Positions 39,964 to 52,045 are shown, counted from the first letter of the stretch. The stretch: 60,000 nucleotides of DNA from Adiantum capillus-veneris (GCA_014529385.2 CM043966.1:87824087-87884086); one strand, 5' to 3'. The notes: generated by a model from the letters alone, not told the origin. Numbers and translations are program-made.

Positions 39964-41152
39964 TGTAACATTTAATGGCCTAGTAACTTATGTGTAGCAG
40001 AAAATAGCATAGACATAGTGAGCATCTCATTAGAATAGATTCCTAATGAGCATAGCAAGAGTGCTTGGGTGGAGAGAGCAACAAAAAGCATAACACCTAG
40101 TTAGATGGGTATGAACAATACTTCAAAAGAGAGAGAAATTAAGCTATTGACAACAATTGAGGACTGGATTTTCATGGAGCCAGTCCCCCCTCCAAAAGGC
40201 TTTGAATTATAGGTTTCCCCCATCAAGGGAGACATTTTACAATACAATTATTTGTGTTCCTTCAATACTTACTAGTGCAATGAAGATGGAAGCTTCAAGC
40301 ACTAAGAAAAATACTTATAACACGCAACATCAATTCCCTCACGATCTTAGAACTAAGACCTGACCCACCTTTGAAGATGGTGAGAGCTAGCGGGGTATGA
40401 GAGTAGATTGAGAGGAAGAAGGAGTAGTCTTATGAGAAAGAAGTACATCTCCTCACTTAATCACTCATATTGTCATAGCATAGCTTAGTAATTAGCATAG
40501 TAGAGGAGATGAGCATGCATTGAAGCTTGGCTCTTGGTTGGATTTGCATCACAAAGCCAAGAAGTGTTGGTGTAGGCCTCCCTTCTCACAAGCTTGGAGT
40601 AGGTGATAAGCTTTCCATTAAAGATTGAGAAGGAGAGAAAGAGTCTTCTTGCTTCACACATGAGCTAGTCTAAGTGTGTGTGGAATAATGCCTTTGAAAA
40701 ATAAGTCCCCCTCTCTCTCTTGGTCGACCCTCTTGCTGGCACCTCATTGAACCTCTCTAGGCTTAGCCAATAGGATTTAAGAAGCATAAGTGATAGCCTT
40801 CTGACATGTGTCCCCCTTTCACCTTTTGTGAGAGCTTTAGGTAATTAATTAATGCAACTAAACTCTCATTGGACCCCTTTTTCTCTTGGAAAATAGGAAT
40901 CAGGCAAGCCATTGGGTTGTTGAATGCTCATTGGACCCCTTGGGAGACTGCCCAATAGTCTTCTAGAGAACTTAATTCTTATTGGTTCTTTTATTAAGTG
41001 TTTTTAAATTAATTAAACTAGATTTACTCTATCTTAATTCTCATTGGTCCACCTCCATGTCCATCCAATAGGATTTGAGTGCACCTTGTGGGCAATTGGC
41101 CTAGGGAGCTGACATGTGTTCCTCATTCCGTTTATGTAAAGGGAGCCTGTGA

Positions 41153-41188
<36 letters not shown>

Positions 41189-41561
41189 CTCTCTCATCCC
41201 CTACTTACAGGGCACACCCCCTCCTATGTAGGAGCCTTGAAGACTTTTTTGGCACACTCACCAAGCATCCAATTTTACTAAGCTTGACCATTGGACACAA
41301 CCTTTGAATTTTGGAACCTTAGAATTTTGGAAGTCTTAATGGGCTGAACCTTAGGGTCTTTAAATCCCATTGTTGCACATTGCTCTTTTGCAGATGGCGC
41401 CGCCTTTGGATCCCTATTTTCCCTCTTTTGGATCCCTACTATGGCTGGCTGCCAGCTTAAGCAATATTCTAGCTTTTTCTCCCCTGGCAATTCCCCATAT
41501 TAAATGATCAGTTTAACATGAGAAAATCATTTAGGAGAATTAGATATTAGTTTTTATGACA
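39964..41561 (-). repeat. 5' LTR of D
   Basis: 1598 bases; includes a (GT)n run at about 41157-41186. Plus-strand start TGTAACATTTAATGG, end TTATGACA. Confidence 0.92.
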
Positions 41562-41566
41562 ATCTA
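41562..41566. repeat. Target-site duplication, right copy (D)
   Basis: ATCTA, identical to 32739-32743. Confidence 0.9.
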
Positions 41567-41591
41567 AAAGTATGTACTAGATTCTCTGACA
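41567..41591 (+). repeat. Inner end of the 5' LTR of element E
   Basis: The last 25 bases before the primer-binding site end in CTCTGACA. The rest of this LTR should lie left of D, but I cannot match the sequence left of D (before 32743) to the 3' LTR at 53994, so it is probably truncated. Confidence 0.5.
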
Positions 41592-41592
41592 T

Positions 41593-41603
41593 TGGTATCA
41601 GAG
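41593..41603 (+). promoter_or_regulatory. Primer-binding site of E
   Basis: TGGTATCAGAG, an exact match to the usual plant initiator tRNA-Met complement over 11 bases. Confidence 0.88.
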
Positions 41604-42002
41604 ATGATTTTTCTCTTTTCTTGCCTAAGATGAGAGGTCCTCGCGTAATGCATGAAAGGTTGGAGTTGTTCATTACAATAGGGTGTGGAACTAGGATTTA
41701 TTAACTTGGTTGGTATGACTATTTACAGGGTACGGGGACACCATCGCGATCTATGGTCTTAATAATGGATTCTTTTGGGACTTTCCTACAAATTAACCAT
41801 TATTGAGTTACCAATCTCCCAATAGGAATTGGTGCCAACATCGCACTATTAAACCCACTCCACTACTCTTTGCCATTAACAATTTTCTAAACCACGGGTG
41901 TAGTTACTCGAATGCTACTTTTCAAGGGATAAGAGGAGTGGTAGCGAAAGCTTTGGAAGTAGCAAAGAAAGAGGTAGCATACACATATAAGGAAATTTGA
42001 TC
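41604..42002 (+). other. 5' leader of E
   Basis: No gene is seen. The segment TTTTCTCTTTTCTTGCC followed by GAGAGGTCCTC parallels the leader of D. Confidence 0.6.
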
Positions 42003-43430
42003 ATGGCCCAACATAATCAAGAGAACATAACAGACATTGACGATTTAGACTTGGCTTATGGTATAGAATGTGATGGTGGTTGTAGAGTTGCCAATTGCCT
42101 TGTTGACAAGTTGCAAGAAGCAATAGGAAACCCTATTTTGCAAGCGGAGGTTTAAAGCCAAATTCAAGCCCTTCAAGCTCAAGTTCCCAAGAAGAGAGAA
42201 TTCTTGCGAGGACTCCAAGTAAGAACTCCAAAAGAGGAATCTCTTTGGGTAATGAAGAGGAGATATCGGAAAGGAAAATTGTTCAAGAATAAGAAGTATG
42301 CATTGAACTGTCAAGGGAGAGGTATGAAAGAAACACTCCACCTACCTCTCAAAGTAATGCTTCCCCAAGAAGACAATAGGCATGGCGGTCATCTACTCTT
42401 CCCAAAAAGAAGAGGAAGTCATCAAGTACTCTCTCCCATGCTAATCCAAAGAAGGAAAAATAAATCCAAGCAAGAGAAAGTGAAGAAAGCAGTCACCATA
42501 TTTGCCTTCTTCCTCCTCGTCATCATCACCATCTTATGACATAGAGGACATCGACTTGCCACCCAAGAGAGAGAAGAGAAGGGGTGAATTGAGGAGTTAT
42601 GAAGCATGAAAGAGTTCACAGTTGAAGAAATTCAAAGAGGGAGAAAAAAACATCAACGTTCTTACCTATGATGGAACCTTTGAAGCAATTAATAAAGTAT
42701 TGGCCTTTATCCAAAAATTTGATGTAGCTTTTGGAGATGAAGATTTCTCAAAATCTTCAAATCTCTCTATGTATGTCCAAAACTCAGCCTGTAATGGTGG
42801 GAAAGCCTACATAGTTAAGGTGAAGCTCCAAAGACTACAAAAGTTTGAAGATTGCTATAACAAAGCAATTCCTTGTGAGTGATGCCAAAGACAAAGTCCT
42901 CACGGAATGACGAAGCTTGAAGATGGCCCCATACAATTTTGTCCAAAAGTATGTGGATAAATTTTGAGAGTTACATTTCAACGACACTGTCTATAGAAAG
43001 GTAGACTTTGTGGAACAAAAGCAACAATTTGTGATGACCGAGATGAGTGAGTATGTCAACTCACAAAGACATAAAACTATTATAGAGCTCATACATCATA
43101 CTATGGTCGCTTTGAAGATTCATGTCCAATAACGGAGCAAGAAGGGCTCAAAGCTAGCAGAAGCCAAGGAATCAACTAAGACAAAGGGGAAGAACTATGC
43201 GACACACAATTCTCCCAAGGCTAACAACAACAACAACAAAGGAAAGGGAAAAGAAAAGGGCTATAAAGGTAGAAATAAACTTTCTCCTATAGAGTTTGAA
43301 CACTATCATAAACATAACATGTGTTTCAAGTGTGGAGAGCAAGGTCTTGTTTCCTGGACACGTCCTAAGAGAAATGAACAACATGATCCTCCTAGATCTA
43401 GCATGGTGGAAGCTCTAAAAGAGAAAGGCC
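42003..43430 (+). pseudogene. Gag of E
   Basis: An ATG at 42003 starts MAQHNQENITDIDDLDLAYG and continues CLVDKLQEAIGNPILQAEV to a TAA. The core is in the frame 42622-42882 (INVLTYDGTFEAINKVLAF, IQKFDVAFGDEDF) and later pieces (YVDKF, FVEQKQQFVM). An Asn/Lys-rich linker leads to the knuckle at 43322-43363, which reads CFKCGEQGLVSWTR: both the His and the last Cys of CX2CX4HX4C are lost. Multiple stops and frameshifts are present. Confidence 0.85.
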
Positions 43431-43439
43431 ATTACAAAG

Positions 43440-44030
43440 GATCACCACTCTCTTATGATTGTAGAAAAGTAAGAGAGCATGATTCTTTCATATTGTTTGA
43501 CCCTTGCTCTGCTCACAAATTCAACTTTGTTGAGCTAGCTACCAAGCTAGGAAGTCACGCTTTGAGATGGGAGATGTGGCATGGAGCTTTGAAAGGAGAA
43601 GAGGTCTTAGTCAATCCACTGATTGGGAAGTTAAGGCTCCATGTGCAAAATTATGTTGATAAAGAAGATTTCTTCATCTCTCCACTCAAGCATGATGATG
43701 TTATCCTAGGGGCACCATGGTTTGATTGCATGGTTGCCAATATAAAATTTCTTGACAGAAAAGTCCTCTTTTTCTATCAAGGCAAGGATGTTATGCTTGA
43801 TATTAATATTGTGGGAAACACTAAAGTTCTTGTACGAACTCAAACTTTAGAAAAAGTAATGAAAATCTCTCTTTCTTGTTACATGGTTTTTGTCAAGGAG
43901 TCTAAGAAAGATACATGTGTTCCTAATGATGTTAAATATGAAACTAAAGAGGAGTTAAAATTCTCTAGTTTCCTAAATGACATTCCAGGGAGCCTATTCG
44001 TCTCCATTTTGTTAACCTGTTCTATTAGTA
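43440..44030 (+). pseudogene. Protease of E
   Basis: In a long frame (43319-44080): RKVREHDSFILFDPCSAHKF, where D-P-G-S is mutated to D-P-C-S, then NPLIGKLRLHVQNYVDKED and DDVILGAPWFDCMVANIKF. The linker to RT (ELKFSSFLNDIPG) is then joined abruptly to other sequence, consistent with a deletion of the RT N-terminus. Loss of the active-site Gly predicts no activity. Confidence 0.85.
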
Positions 44031-44039
44031 CAAAAGAAA

Positions 44040-44640
44040 TATGGTACTTACAGAATGTGTGGAGACTATTGGGCACTTAATTGGATAACCATGAAGAAGA
44101 GAATTCTTGTTTCAAGGATAGAGTATCTATTCAATAAGCTACAAGGTTCTACCTACTATAGTAGAGCAGATCTCAAAAGTAAATATCATCAGATAAGGAT
44201 AGAGCCTAAAGATATTTATAAGACGGCCTTTCAAAAAACTCTTGGCCTATATGAATTTTTGGTACTCCATTTTGGCCGTACTAATGTGTTGAATACCTTT
44301 AATCAAATGATGGAAAGGCTCTTTAGACCTCATCACAGCTTCATGAGATTATTCATCGATGACTATTGGAACATAAGCAACATCTTTAGGTAATATTTCA
44401 AGTTTTGAGAGACAATAAGTTTTACATTATCAAAAGAAAAAGTGAGTTTTTCTTAAAAGAGATTCAGTATTTAGGTCATATTATCTCTCAAGCAGAGATC
44501 CGAATGGACCCTGCAAAGTTGGAGGTAATAAAAGTATGGCATATACCAACAAATCTACACGAATTGAGAAGCTTTATAGGAATGTGTGTATACTAAAGTT
44601 GCTTCATAGAAAAAGTCTCATTCATAGCAGGACCATTATA
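44040..44640 (+). pseudogene. Reverse transcriptase of E, N-terminally deleted
   Basis: The RT starts abruptly at MCGDYWALNWITMKKR and holds LFNKLQGSTYYSRADLKSKY, HQIRIEPKDIYKTAF and FNQMMERLFRPHHSF, with the catalytic segment LFIDDYW (normally FFDDI). Another frame follows with KRKSEFFLKEIQYLGHIIS and LHELRSFIGMCVY. The fingers region before CGDY is missing. Confidence 0.9.
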
Positions 44641-44659
44641 TGATTTGACTAAGAAGAAT

Positions 44660-45110
44660 GTTAAATTGTATGGTCTGCAAAAGAGAATGGAGCTTTTGAA
44701 AATTTAAAGGAAAAGCTTATATCTCAACCTGTTCTAATATTGCTAGACCTTTCAAATCCTTTTGAAGTCCAATGTGATGCGTGTGGAAAATGTCTTGGAG
44801 CTGTTTTGCTTCAAGAAGGGCATGCCATAGCATATGAAATTAGGAGATTGGATGACTATGAAAAGAATTCAATCATATATGAAAAAGATCTATTAGCTAT
44901 TTTACATGCCCTAGATGCTTGGCAACATTATCTCCTAGGCATTCCATTTGTTTTGCGCACAAACCATCACAGCCTAAAATAAATTTTGTCGCAAACTCAA
45001 TTGAGTGATAAGAAAATGAGGCGGGCAAATAATCTCTCACATTTTAATTATTTATTTGCTCACATATCTGGTAATCACAACCAAATTGCCAATGCACTTT
45101 CACAAAGGTC
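44660..45110 (+). pseudogene. RNase H of E
   Basis: SNPFEVQCDACGKCLGAVLL, IIYEKDLLAILHALDAWQHY, PFVLRTNHHSLK, a TAA at about 44980, then MRRANNLSHFNYLFAHISGN and NQIANALSQRS (ADALSR-type end, with N for D). One stop and mild decay are present. Confidence 0.88.
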
Positions 45111-46330
45111 AAAAGTGAATGTTGTATCAATAGCTACTCACAGTGATCTATCCTCTATGATAGATGAGTACGATATGGATCTAGACTTCAAAGATGTAAT
45201 GTCGGGTATTGCACTAGAGAAGAAAGAGAACCCTTACGATGTGCAAGATGGTTATCTTCTCTACAAAAATAGGCTATGCGTTACACATAGTTTACGTGAA
45301 AAGGTTATGTACAAATCTCATGTTTCACTTTATGTGTTACATCTAAGAGGGATTCAAGCTACTCTCAAGGAAGTAGAGATGTACTTTTATTAGCCAAAAA
45401 TGAAGGGAGACATACCGGATTATGTTTCTAAATGCATTATATGCTAACAAAGGATGATAGAGGGAAGCAGCCTGGCTGGCTTCAGCCATTTCCTATACCT
45501 GATTCCCCAAGGAAAAGTATATCCATGGATTTCATCTTTGGATTACCCAAGTCCATACATGGAAATACGGTAATATGGATAATAGTAGACTGGTTTAGCA
45601 AGTAAGCACACTTTATACAAGTCAAAAACACTATCAAAGCATGACAACCCTCTTTATCTCACAGGTCTTTAAGTACCATGGCTTACCAACATATGTAGTC
45701 TCTAATAGATATCCAAGAATGACCATCAATTTTTGGAAGGGTCTCTTTGAGAATTTGGGTACTATGTTGAAGTTCTCCTCGGCCTATCACCCACTAACGG
45801 ATGGCCAAAGTGAGATAGTAAATTCAATCATCAATGATCTACTTAAAGCCCATGTTATGGAAGTAGATCAAAGAGATCAATGGGAAAATTATTTACCCTT
45901 AGTAATGCATACAATAACACTATCCATACTTCTATAGGAAAGGCACCCTTCAAAGTAATCAAAGAAAGACCCAAGCTCCCATTGATGGTCAAGACACTTG
46001 GGAACATACTTGCTGCTGCTGATGAATATAATAGAGATCTTAAAGAATCTTTTCAAAATATCAAAGAATCTATATCCATCACATAATAAAAGAAAAAAGT
46101 TGTTGGAGATAAGCACAACGGAGAGCCTTGACCTTCAAAGAAAATGATTGGGTATTTCTTAAGTTTCCAAAAGCACGCCTAAGTCACACTACGGGCAAGG
46201 TAACACAAGGACGCCCACCAACGGGTCACCATAAATATTATGCTAAGTTTTCAAAAAGATATTATCACCCATTTCAAATTCTTAAGACTATCAATCAAAC
46301 AACTTACAAGTTAAGGTTACTGAGTATCTA
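45110..46330 (+). pseudogene. Integrase of E
   Basis: The N-terminal part reads VNVVSIATHSDLSSMIDEYD and the zinc-binding YKSHVSLYVLH. KSISMDFIFGLPKSIHG (first Asp) follows near 45510. Then come frames with YVVSNRYPRMTINFW (the second Asp is Asn), AYHPLTDGQSEIVN (Glu kept), NNTIHTSIGKAPFKV and, from 46128, TFKENDWVFLKFPK with a YHPFQILKTINQTTYKLRL C-terminus. The D-to-N change and several frame shifts inactivate it. Confidence 0.88.
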
Positions 46331-46575
46331 GCTCATTCATAATTCCTTTCATGTGAGCCTCTTGGAACCTTATACGGGCAAGCCACCCAAAGAACCAATG
46401 ATTGAGGAACCACCGAGGGTCAAAAAGAGATTTTGCAACCAGAGAGCATCCTACAAGATAGAGACAAGATTTTAAGAAGTGGTAAGACTATTCAACGGTA
46501 CCTTGTTCAATTTTAAAATTATCCTGTTGAAGATGGAAGGTGGATGCAATACATCCAGCTAAAGGATAATGTAAA
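46331..46575 (+). pseudogene. Chromodomain of E
   Basis: After a stop the frames read HNSFHVSLLEPYTGKPP and EILQPESILQDRDKILRSGK, then TIQRYLVQF, a TAA, and NYPVEDGRWMQYIQLKDN. This is the same chromodomain arrangement as in D and F. Confidence 0.8.
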
Positions 46576-46872
46576 CCTTGTAAATAATGATTCCTGTCAA
46601 AGGTAAGAAACAGGTATGGAAAAAATATATTTTATAAATCATTTTGTCTTGTTTTGACTCTAAGAATTCTTTTAAATGTTCATAAGTTTTAAGTGTATGT
46701 ATACTGTAAATCAAGCTTGCGACAACTTAGTCTCTCAAGCATCTAGTTGACCTTGCTAATCTACCATGAAAGATGATTAGGACTAATAAAATACATGCTT
46801 GCCATAGTTAAGCCTTCAAAGCACCAAGTGGAGTTAGTCACTAGTGTGGAAGAAGGTCAACAGGTAATAAAG
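46576..46872 (+). other. 3' noncoding part of E before the F insertion
   Basis: AGCACCAAGTGGAGTTAGTC near 46820 corresponds to the noncoding block in D. E then stops at the LTR of F and resumes at 53945 with its hairpin and polypurine tract. Confidence 0.6.
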
Positions 46873-48406
46873 TGTAATGGAATTGGCCTATTAGCTTGAG
46901 AGTAGCGGAAATTAATGAGTGCTTTTGAGAAATTACTTTGTGAGCATAGCGGGTGAACATAATTGAAAATATCAACATAGTCATAGCAATTAGTTAACTT
47001 GGCATGAACAATACTTTTGCAAGAGAGAGAATTTAAAGAACATGACAATAGTTGAGGACCATATTTATGTGGAGCTGGTCCCCCCTCCAATAGGCATTTG
47101 TATTATGATTTCTCCCATTATGAGACTTGCTACAATACAGTCTTTGTGTTCCTTGTGACCTAGGTGATGCAATGAAGATGGAAAGCTTCATGCATCACAA
47201 GCATAACATAAAGTTTGAAGAAAGATTTAACTATCCCAAGACCTCAAACACCTTCGAAGGTGGAGAGAGCTAGCAGGCAATGAGGGTAGGGAAGAGGAAG
47301 AAGAAACATTTCATAGGAGAAAGAATTAGTTCCTTACTTATCATAACTCTTCTTTCTAGCATACATAATAGCATAGTAATGAAGACGGAGAAGATGGAAA
47401 TCTTAAGCATTGAAGCATGTCTTGTGGTTGGATTTGCACTCTGTAGCCAAGAGTGTTGGTGTAGGCTCTCAACCTCTACTTGCTTGTAGAAGGTGAGGGA
47501 GCTCTTGTACTTTGCACAATGCAAAATGAGAGTGTGTGTGGGATAGTATACCCCCTAAGAAACCCCCTAGATTTCTTTGGTCAACCGCCGGTTGTAGCCC
47601 ATGCTTGAAGCTCATTGGACCCCTCCAGACCTAGCCAATCACAAGCAGGAGGCATTACAAGTAACAAGGGTAGCCTTGGGACAAGTGTCCCCCTTTCCCC
47701 TTTGAGGAGAAGAATTGATAAATGCAAAGACAATTGATTAAATCCCCTACATTATAATTGGACCCCTTGGGTGGCCAATCAATAGGCTTCAGGCACACCA
47801 TGAGGGCAACATGAAGAGGAACTTGACAACTGTCCCCTTTGCTTTCTTTGTACTAGGCATGCCTTGTGTGAGTGTGTGAGTGTTCTGTCTCATACCCCCT
47901 CATGTAGGGCTCGCCCCCTCATTGTAGGGATTGTCTTTGACCTTTTGCACACCTCAATCCACTCAACTTGGCTTGGTTCCTACCACAAGCTTGGCCATTA
48001 AGCCCCTCAATCTTGGACCGGGTTCCCACCTCAAGTACAACCCTAGCATCTCAAGCATGACAAGCACCTCAAGCATCTCAATAATTAAGCACCTCGAGCA
48101 CCTTTATCTTGGGCCGGGTTCCCACCTCAAGCTCAGCCCTAGCTTACCTAAGGTCAAAGGACGTTCACACACATTATTGGAGGTTGTCAATGAAACTAAC
48201 CCTAAGGTCTTATAATCCATTGGTTAGCCGTGCTCTTTGATAGACCATCTATCATTTGAGCCTCTTTATTATTGGCCCCGTGTGGAGATAGATCTATAAG
48301 CACATGTCTACATCTTAACCCTTGTTCCCATTTATTCTCCCACATTAAGTGATCAGTTTAATATGAGAAAATCATTTGAGTTGGTTAGATATTAGATTTT
48401 ATGACA
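46873..48406 (-). repeat. 3' LTR of F
   Basis: 1534 bases; plus strand TGTAATGGAATTGGCC ... TTTTATGACA. Its left end is matched by 53815-53944. Confidence 0.9.
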
Positions 48407-48444
48407 TTACTTCTCTCTTGAAATCATAGTCGTCCTCGACTATG
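48407..48444 (-). promoter_or_regulatory. Polypurine tract and hairpin of F
   Basis: The minus strand reads TTTCAAGAGAGAAGTAA before the LTR. A perfect hairpin (CATAGTCG / CGACTATG, 4-base loop) lies at 48425-48444. Confidence 0.7.
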
Positions 48445-48829
48445 AGGTAGAAGAGATAAAGCCTTAGGCATTAGTCAATCTTACTTAGTGGGTAGAGGAT
48501 CCCTTTTTACCCTACGACATCTTTCCAGGATGGAGGACTTATCCATTTGGTGCTTGGGAGACATAACTACCGCAAGCATGTCTGCTCTTTAGTCCATTTC
48601 ATTCTCCCAAAGTAGAGTGATAAATTCTACTTGGTGTCCCGATTGGTGTTTGAGAGACATCGCCATCACAAACAAGATTCTAAGCATGCATACTAATTAA
48701 ATTTGTGCACAATAAAAAAAGAACTAGTCTTATAAGACAAAAACATTGGTCATTTAAAAGAAATTTGTACATTTGCTTACTCTAATGTAGCATTGTAAGC
48801 ATTGACAAGGTTCATACTATCCTTAAGCT
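48445..48829 (-). other. 3' noncoding region of F
   Basis: No gene is seen. It parallels 34371-34669 in D in sequence and position. Confidence 0.5.
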
Positions 48830-49112
48830 GTATTCCTTGCATCCATCTAGCATCTTCAAAAGGATACTTTTTAAACTTAATTAGATGCCGTCAGATAATC
48901 TTACCATGTCGTAGTACCTTGTCTTCATGCCGAAGGATAGTTTCGCATTGTAGCACCTCTTCTTGGTCTTCAACTTCGGAAGGGTCTTCAATAATTGGTT
49001 CACTTGGTGGCTCTCCTTTGTAGGGCTTGAGTAGGCTTACATAAAACGCATTGTGTATGAGCCAATGGTTAGGCAACTTGAGTTGACAAGTCCTCTCATT
49101 GATGGGCTTCAA
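48830..49112 (-). pseudogene. Chromodomain of F
   Basis: [48 protein letters not shown], a stop, then HLIKFKKYPFEDARWM: the same chromovirus tail as D, with one in-frame stop. Confidence 0.8.
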
Positions 49113-49119
49113 TATTTGG

Positions 49120-50234
49120 AAAGGACCATAGTATATTTTTTCTAACTTAGCATAATACTTTTGATGGCCCGTAGGATTTTTGCAAACTTAAGTAAGACGC
49201 AATCATTTTCTTTGAACGTTAAGGCCCTTCTGTGCTTGTCAGCAGCAGCTTTTTGCCTTTGTTGAGAGATGGATATAGCCTCTTGAATCTTTTGAAAAGA
49301 TTCTTGTAGTTCATGGCTATACTCATCGGCAGCGAAGATCTTTCCATGAACTTTGAGTAGCAAGGGACCTTTTGGTCTTCCCTCAATGATCTAAAAAGGC
49401 GCTTTTTCTGTAGAAGTATGTACAGTATTATTGTAGGCATACTCTACAAGAGGTAAGTATTTTTCCCATTGTGAGCATTGATCTACTTCGATAACATAAG
49501 TCTTGAGTAGATCGAGTATCGTAAGATTGGCTATCTCACTTTGGCCATCCGTTTGTGGGTGATAGGCCGAAGAGAAATTCAATCTTGCTCCTAGATTTTC
49601 AAAGAGACCTTTTCAGAAATTACTGGTCATTCTAGGATCTCTATCTGACACGATGGATGTTGGTAATCCATAGTGTTTTAAAATCTGAGATATGAAGAGA
49701 GTTTCCATGTGGTGTGCCTTAATATTCTTTTGATAGGAATAAAATGTGCTTGCTTCCTAAAGTTGTCGACTATTATCCATATTCTCGTATTCCCATGATA
49801 GAATTGGGCAATCCAAAGATGAAATCCATGGATATACTCTCCCATGATGAATTTGGGATAGGCAATGGTTGGAGTAATCCAGGTTGCTTCCCTCTATCAT
49901 ATTTGGTCTTTTGGCATACTACAAATTTTGAAACATACTCTTGTATGTCGACTTTCATGGTAGGCCAATAGAAATAATTTTCTACTCCTTGAAGAGTAGG
50001 TTCAATACCTCAATGTCTTGCATAGGGAGAAGCATGGGATTCATACATAAATTTCTCATGAAGGCTATGGGTAACACATAGCCTATTGCCATGGAGAAGG
50101 TAACCATCCTGCAAGGTGAATGGTTCCTCTTTCTTCCCCAAAGCAAGGGCTGACATTATTTCTCTAAAATCAGGGTCAGTAGCATACTCGTCTATCATAA
50201 AGGATAGATCATTGTGAGTAGCTGTAGACACCAC
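49120..50234 (-). pseudogene. Integrase of F
   Basis: From 50234: THNDLSFMIDEYATDPDF and KFMYESHASPYARH (zinc-binding His pair). From 49958: VDIQEYVSKFVVCQKTKYD (C-x2-C degraded to F-x2-C) and ISMDFIFGLP (first Asp). From 49582: SSAYHPQTDGQSEIANL (Glu), CSQWEKYLPLVEYAYNNTV and HTSTEKAPF. The second Asp lies in the intervening frame (about 49640, SDRDPRMTSNF). From 49363 the C-terminal RRALTFKENDCVLLKFAK follows. Confidence 0.88.
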
Positions 50235-50249
50235 ATTAACTTTTGGTCA

Positions 50250-50640
50250 TCATGAGAGTGCATCGGCCACTTGATTGTGCTTACCAGCAATGTGAGTAGT
50301 CTGAAAATTAAACTGCGGAAGAAAATTTGCCCACCTCATTTGTTTGTCAGAGAGCTTGGTTTGCGTCATGAAACACTTGAGACTTTGATGATTGGTTTTT
50401 TGTAGAATGAATGGAGTCCCTAATAAGTAGTGCTTCCATGTGTCTAGGGCATGTAGAGCCGCTAAAAGCTCTTTCTCATAAATTCCCAAGACTTGTTCAT
50501 CAATATTGAGCCTTCGGCTCTCATATGCTATGGCATGCTCTTCTTGAAGCAAAACTACTCCAAGGCAATCACCACAAGCATCACATTGGACCTCAAATGG
50601 TTTTGAGAGATTTGGAAGCATGAGGACTGGTTGAGATGTA
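50250..50640 (-). pseudogene. RNase H of F
   Basis: A 123-codon frame, best kept of the three: LSKPFEVQCDACGDCLGVVL, LGIYEKELLAALHALDTWKH, QKTNHQSLKCFMTQTKLSDK and HIAGKHNQVADALS. The acidic residues QCD, EKEL and ADAL are present; T-N-H-Q replaces the usual T-D-H. Confidence 0.88.
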
Positions 50641-51426
50641 AGCTTCTCCTTGAGCTTGTCAAAAGAATTCTTCTTGTTAGCAGCCCATACATACTAACAT
50701 TCTTCTTAGTTAAGTCATGTAGTGGTCCTGCTACTTGAGATAATTTTTCTATGAAGCGTCTATAGTATGCGCACATACCAATAAATCTTTTAGCTCATGT
50801 AGATTCCTTCAATTAGGCCATGCTTTTATTACCTCTAACTTCAATGGATCCATATGGATACCATCTCTAGAGATAATATGACCTAGGTATTGAATCTCTT
50901 GAAGGAAAAATTTTCTTTTCTTTTGGTTAAGAAAAAACTTATTCTCCCTCAATGCTTGAAAAATCACTTTGGAGATGTTGCTTATGTTCCTCCAATGACT
51001 TGGAGTAGATGATGATATCATCAAAGAATACTCCAGTGAATTTGTGGTAAGGTCTAAAAATTTTCTCCATTAGATGATTGAATGTAGCTGGCACATTAGT
51101 CAAGCCAAAGGCATGACTATATATTCATAAAGACCAAATGTTGTGCGAAACATGATCTTTAGGATATATTCATCCACTATCCTTCTTTGATGATATCCAC
51201 TCTTAAGGTCAATCCTACTGAAGTAGGTAGAGCCTTGTAGCTTATCACAAACAAATCTTCTACTCGAGGCACGGGATTTTTTTTCTGATAGTGATGTGGT
51301 TTAGTGCTCGATAGTCCACACACATACGGTATGTATCATCTTTCTTTTGCACTAAAAGGACTACATAACAAAAGGGAGAGGAACTAGGCCTCACCATCCT
51401 TTTGTCTACCAATTCCTATACTTGCC
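50641..51426 (-). pseudogene. Reverse transcriptase of F
   Basis: The region is split in frames. Near 51020 the minus strand encodes GVFFDDIIIYSKSLEEHKQH in an alternative frame, followed by FLQEIQYLGHIISRDGIHMD and, from 50776, MCAYYRRFIEKLSQVAGP. The upstream part (51426-51050) is the fingers and palm region, with an MCVDYRALN-type block near 51310-51340 interrupted by frame shifts. Decay is stronger than in D. Confidence 0.85.
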
Positions 51427-52045
51427 TCATGATCTCCTCTTGTTGAGCTTGTGAGACTCGATAAGAAGACTTGTTAGGTGGTGAGGTTCCAGGAAGGAGC
51501 TCAATGTGATGGTCATCATCCCCTCATTTTGGAGGTAAGTCCATAGGAATCCTTTTAGAAAATTAGACAAGTCTAACTCTTCTTGATTCCTACTATTTAC
51601 ATTTGATGAAACATTAGAATCTTTTAGAGACTCTTTGACAAAAGTCATGTACGCAAAAACGGAGCTCTTCATTGATTTATCAAAACAGGAGGATTTACAA
51701 GTGGAATGGTGCAATCACGCTCACTAGCATTTATATACATGTTCAGGGAGCTTTATATTGGTAGCCATGCAATTAAACCATGGCACCCCTAGGATAACAT
51801 CCTCATGTTGGAGAGGAGAGATGAAAAAGTATTCTTTGTTGACATAGCTTTTGACATGAAGCCTCAAATTCCCAATCAAGGGAGTAATGGAGGCTTGTTG
51901 TCCCTTGAAATTTGTGTCAACCATTACCATATCTCCCATCTTGAAAGCTTGAATGCCCAACTTGGTGGCCAACTCCATTGATATGAAGTTGTGAGTAGAG
52001 CCAGGTTCAAACAAGATGAAGGTCATCATGCTCTCTTACCTTTCC
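51427..52045 (-). pseudogene. Protease of F and linker to RT
   Basis: A frame from 52029: TFILFEPGSTHNFISMELAT, where the catalytic Asp is Glu. SITPLIGNLRLHVKSYVNKE and EDVILGVPWFNCMATNIKL follow, then a premature stop. The frame 51714-51427 gives the linker (ELDLSNFLKGF) and SHKLNKRRS before RT. The D-to-E change at the active site predicts loss of activity. Confidence 0.85.

Larger units (their letters stand above)
32744..41561 (-). mobile_element. Ty3/gypsy chromovirus-type element D, full length, minus strand
   Basis: The element is 8818 bases with LTRs of 1589 and 1598 bases, a primer-binding site, gag, protease, RT, RNase H, integrase and a chromodomain in standard order on the minus strand, and exact ATCTA target duplications. 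LTR ends are TGT(CATT/CATA) ... GTTACA in element sense. The LTRs match closely over their length. The pol genes have several frameshifts and a small RT deletion, so it is not autonomous. It is inserted between the ORF at 32254-32641 and the 5' end of element E. Confidence 0.93.
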
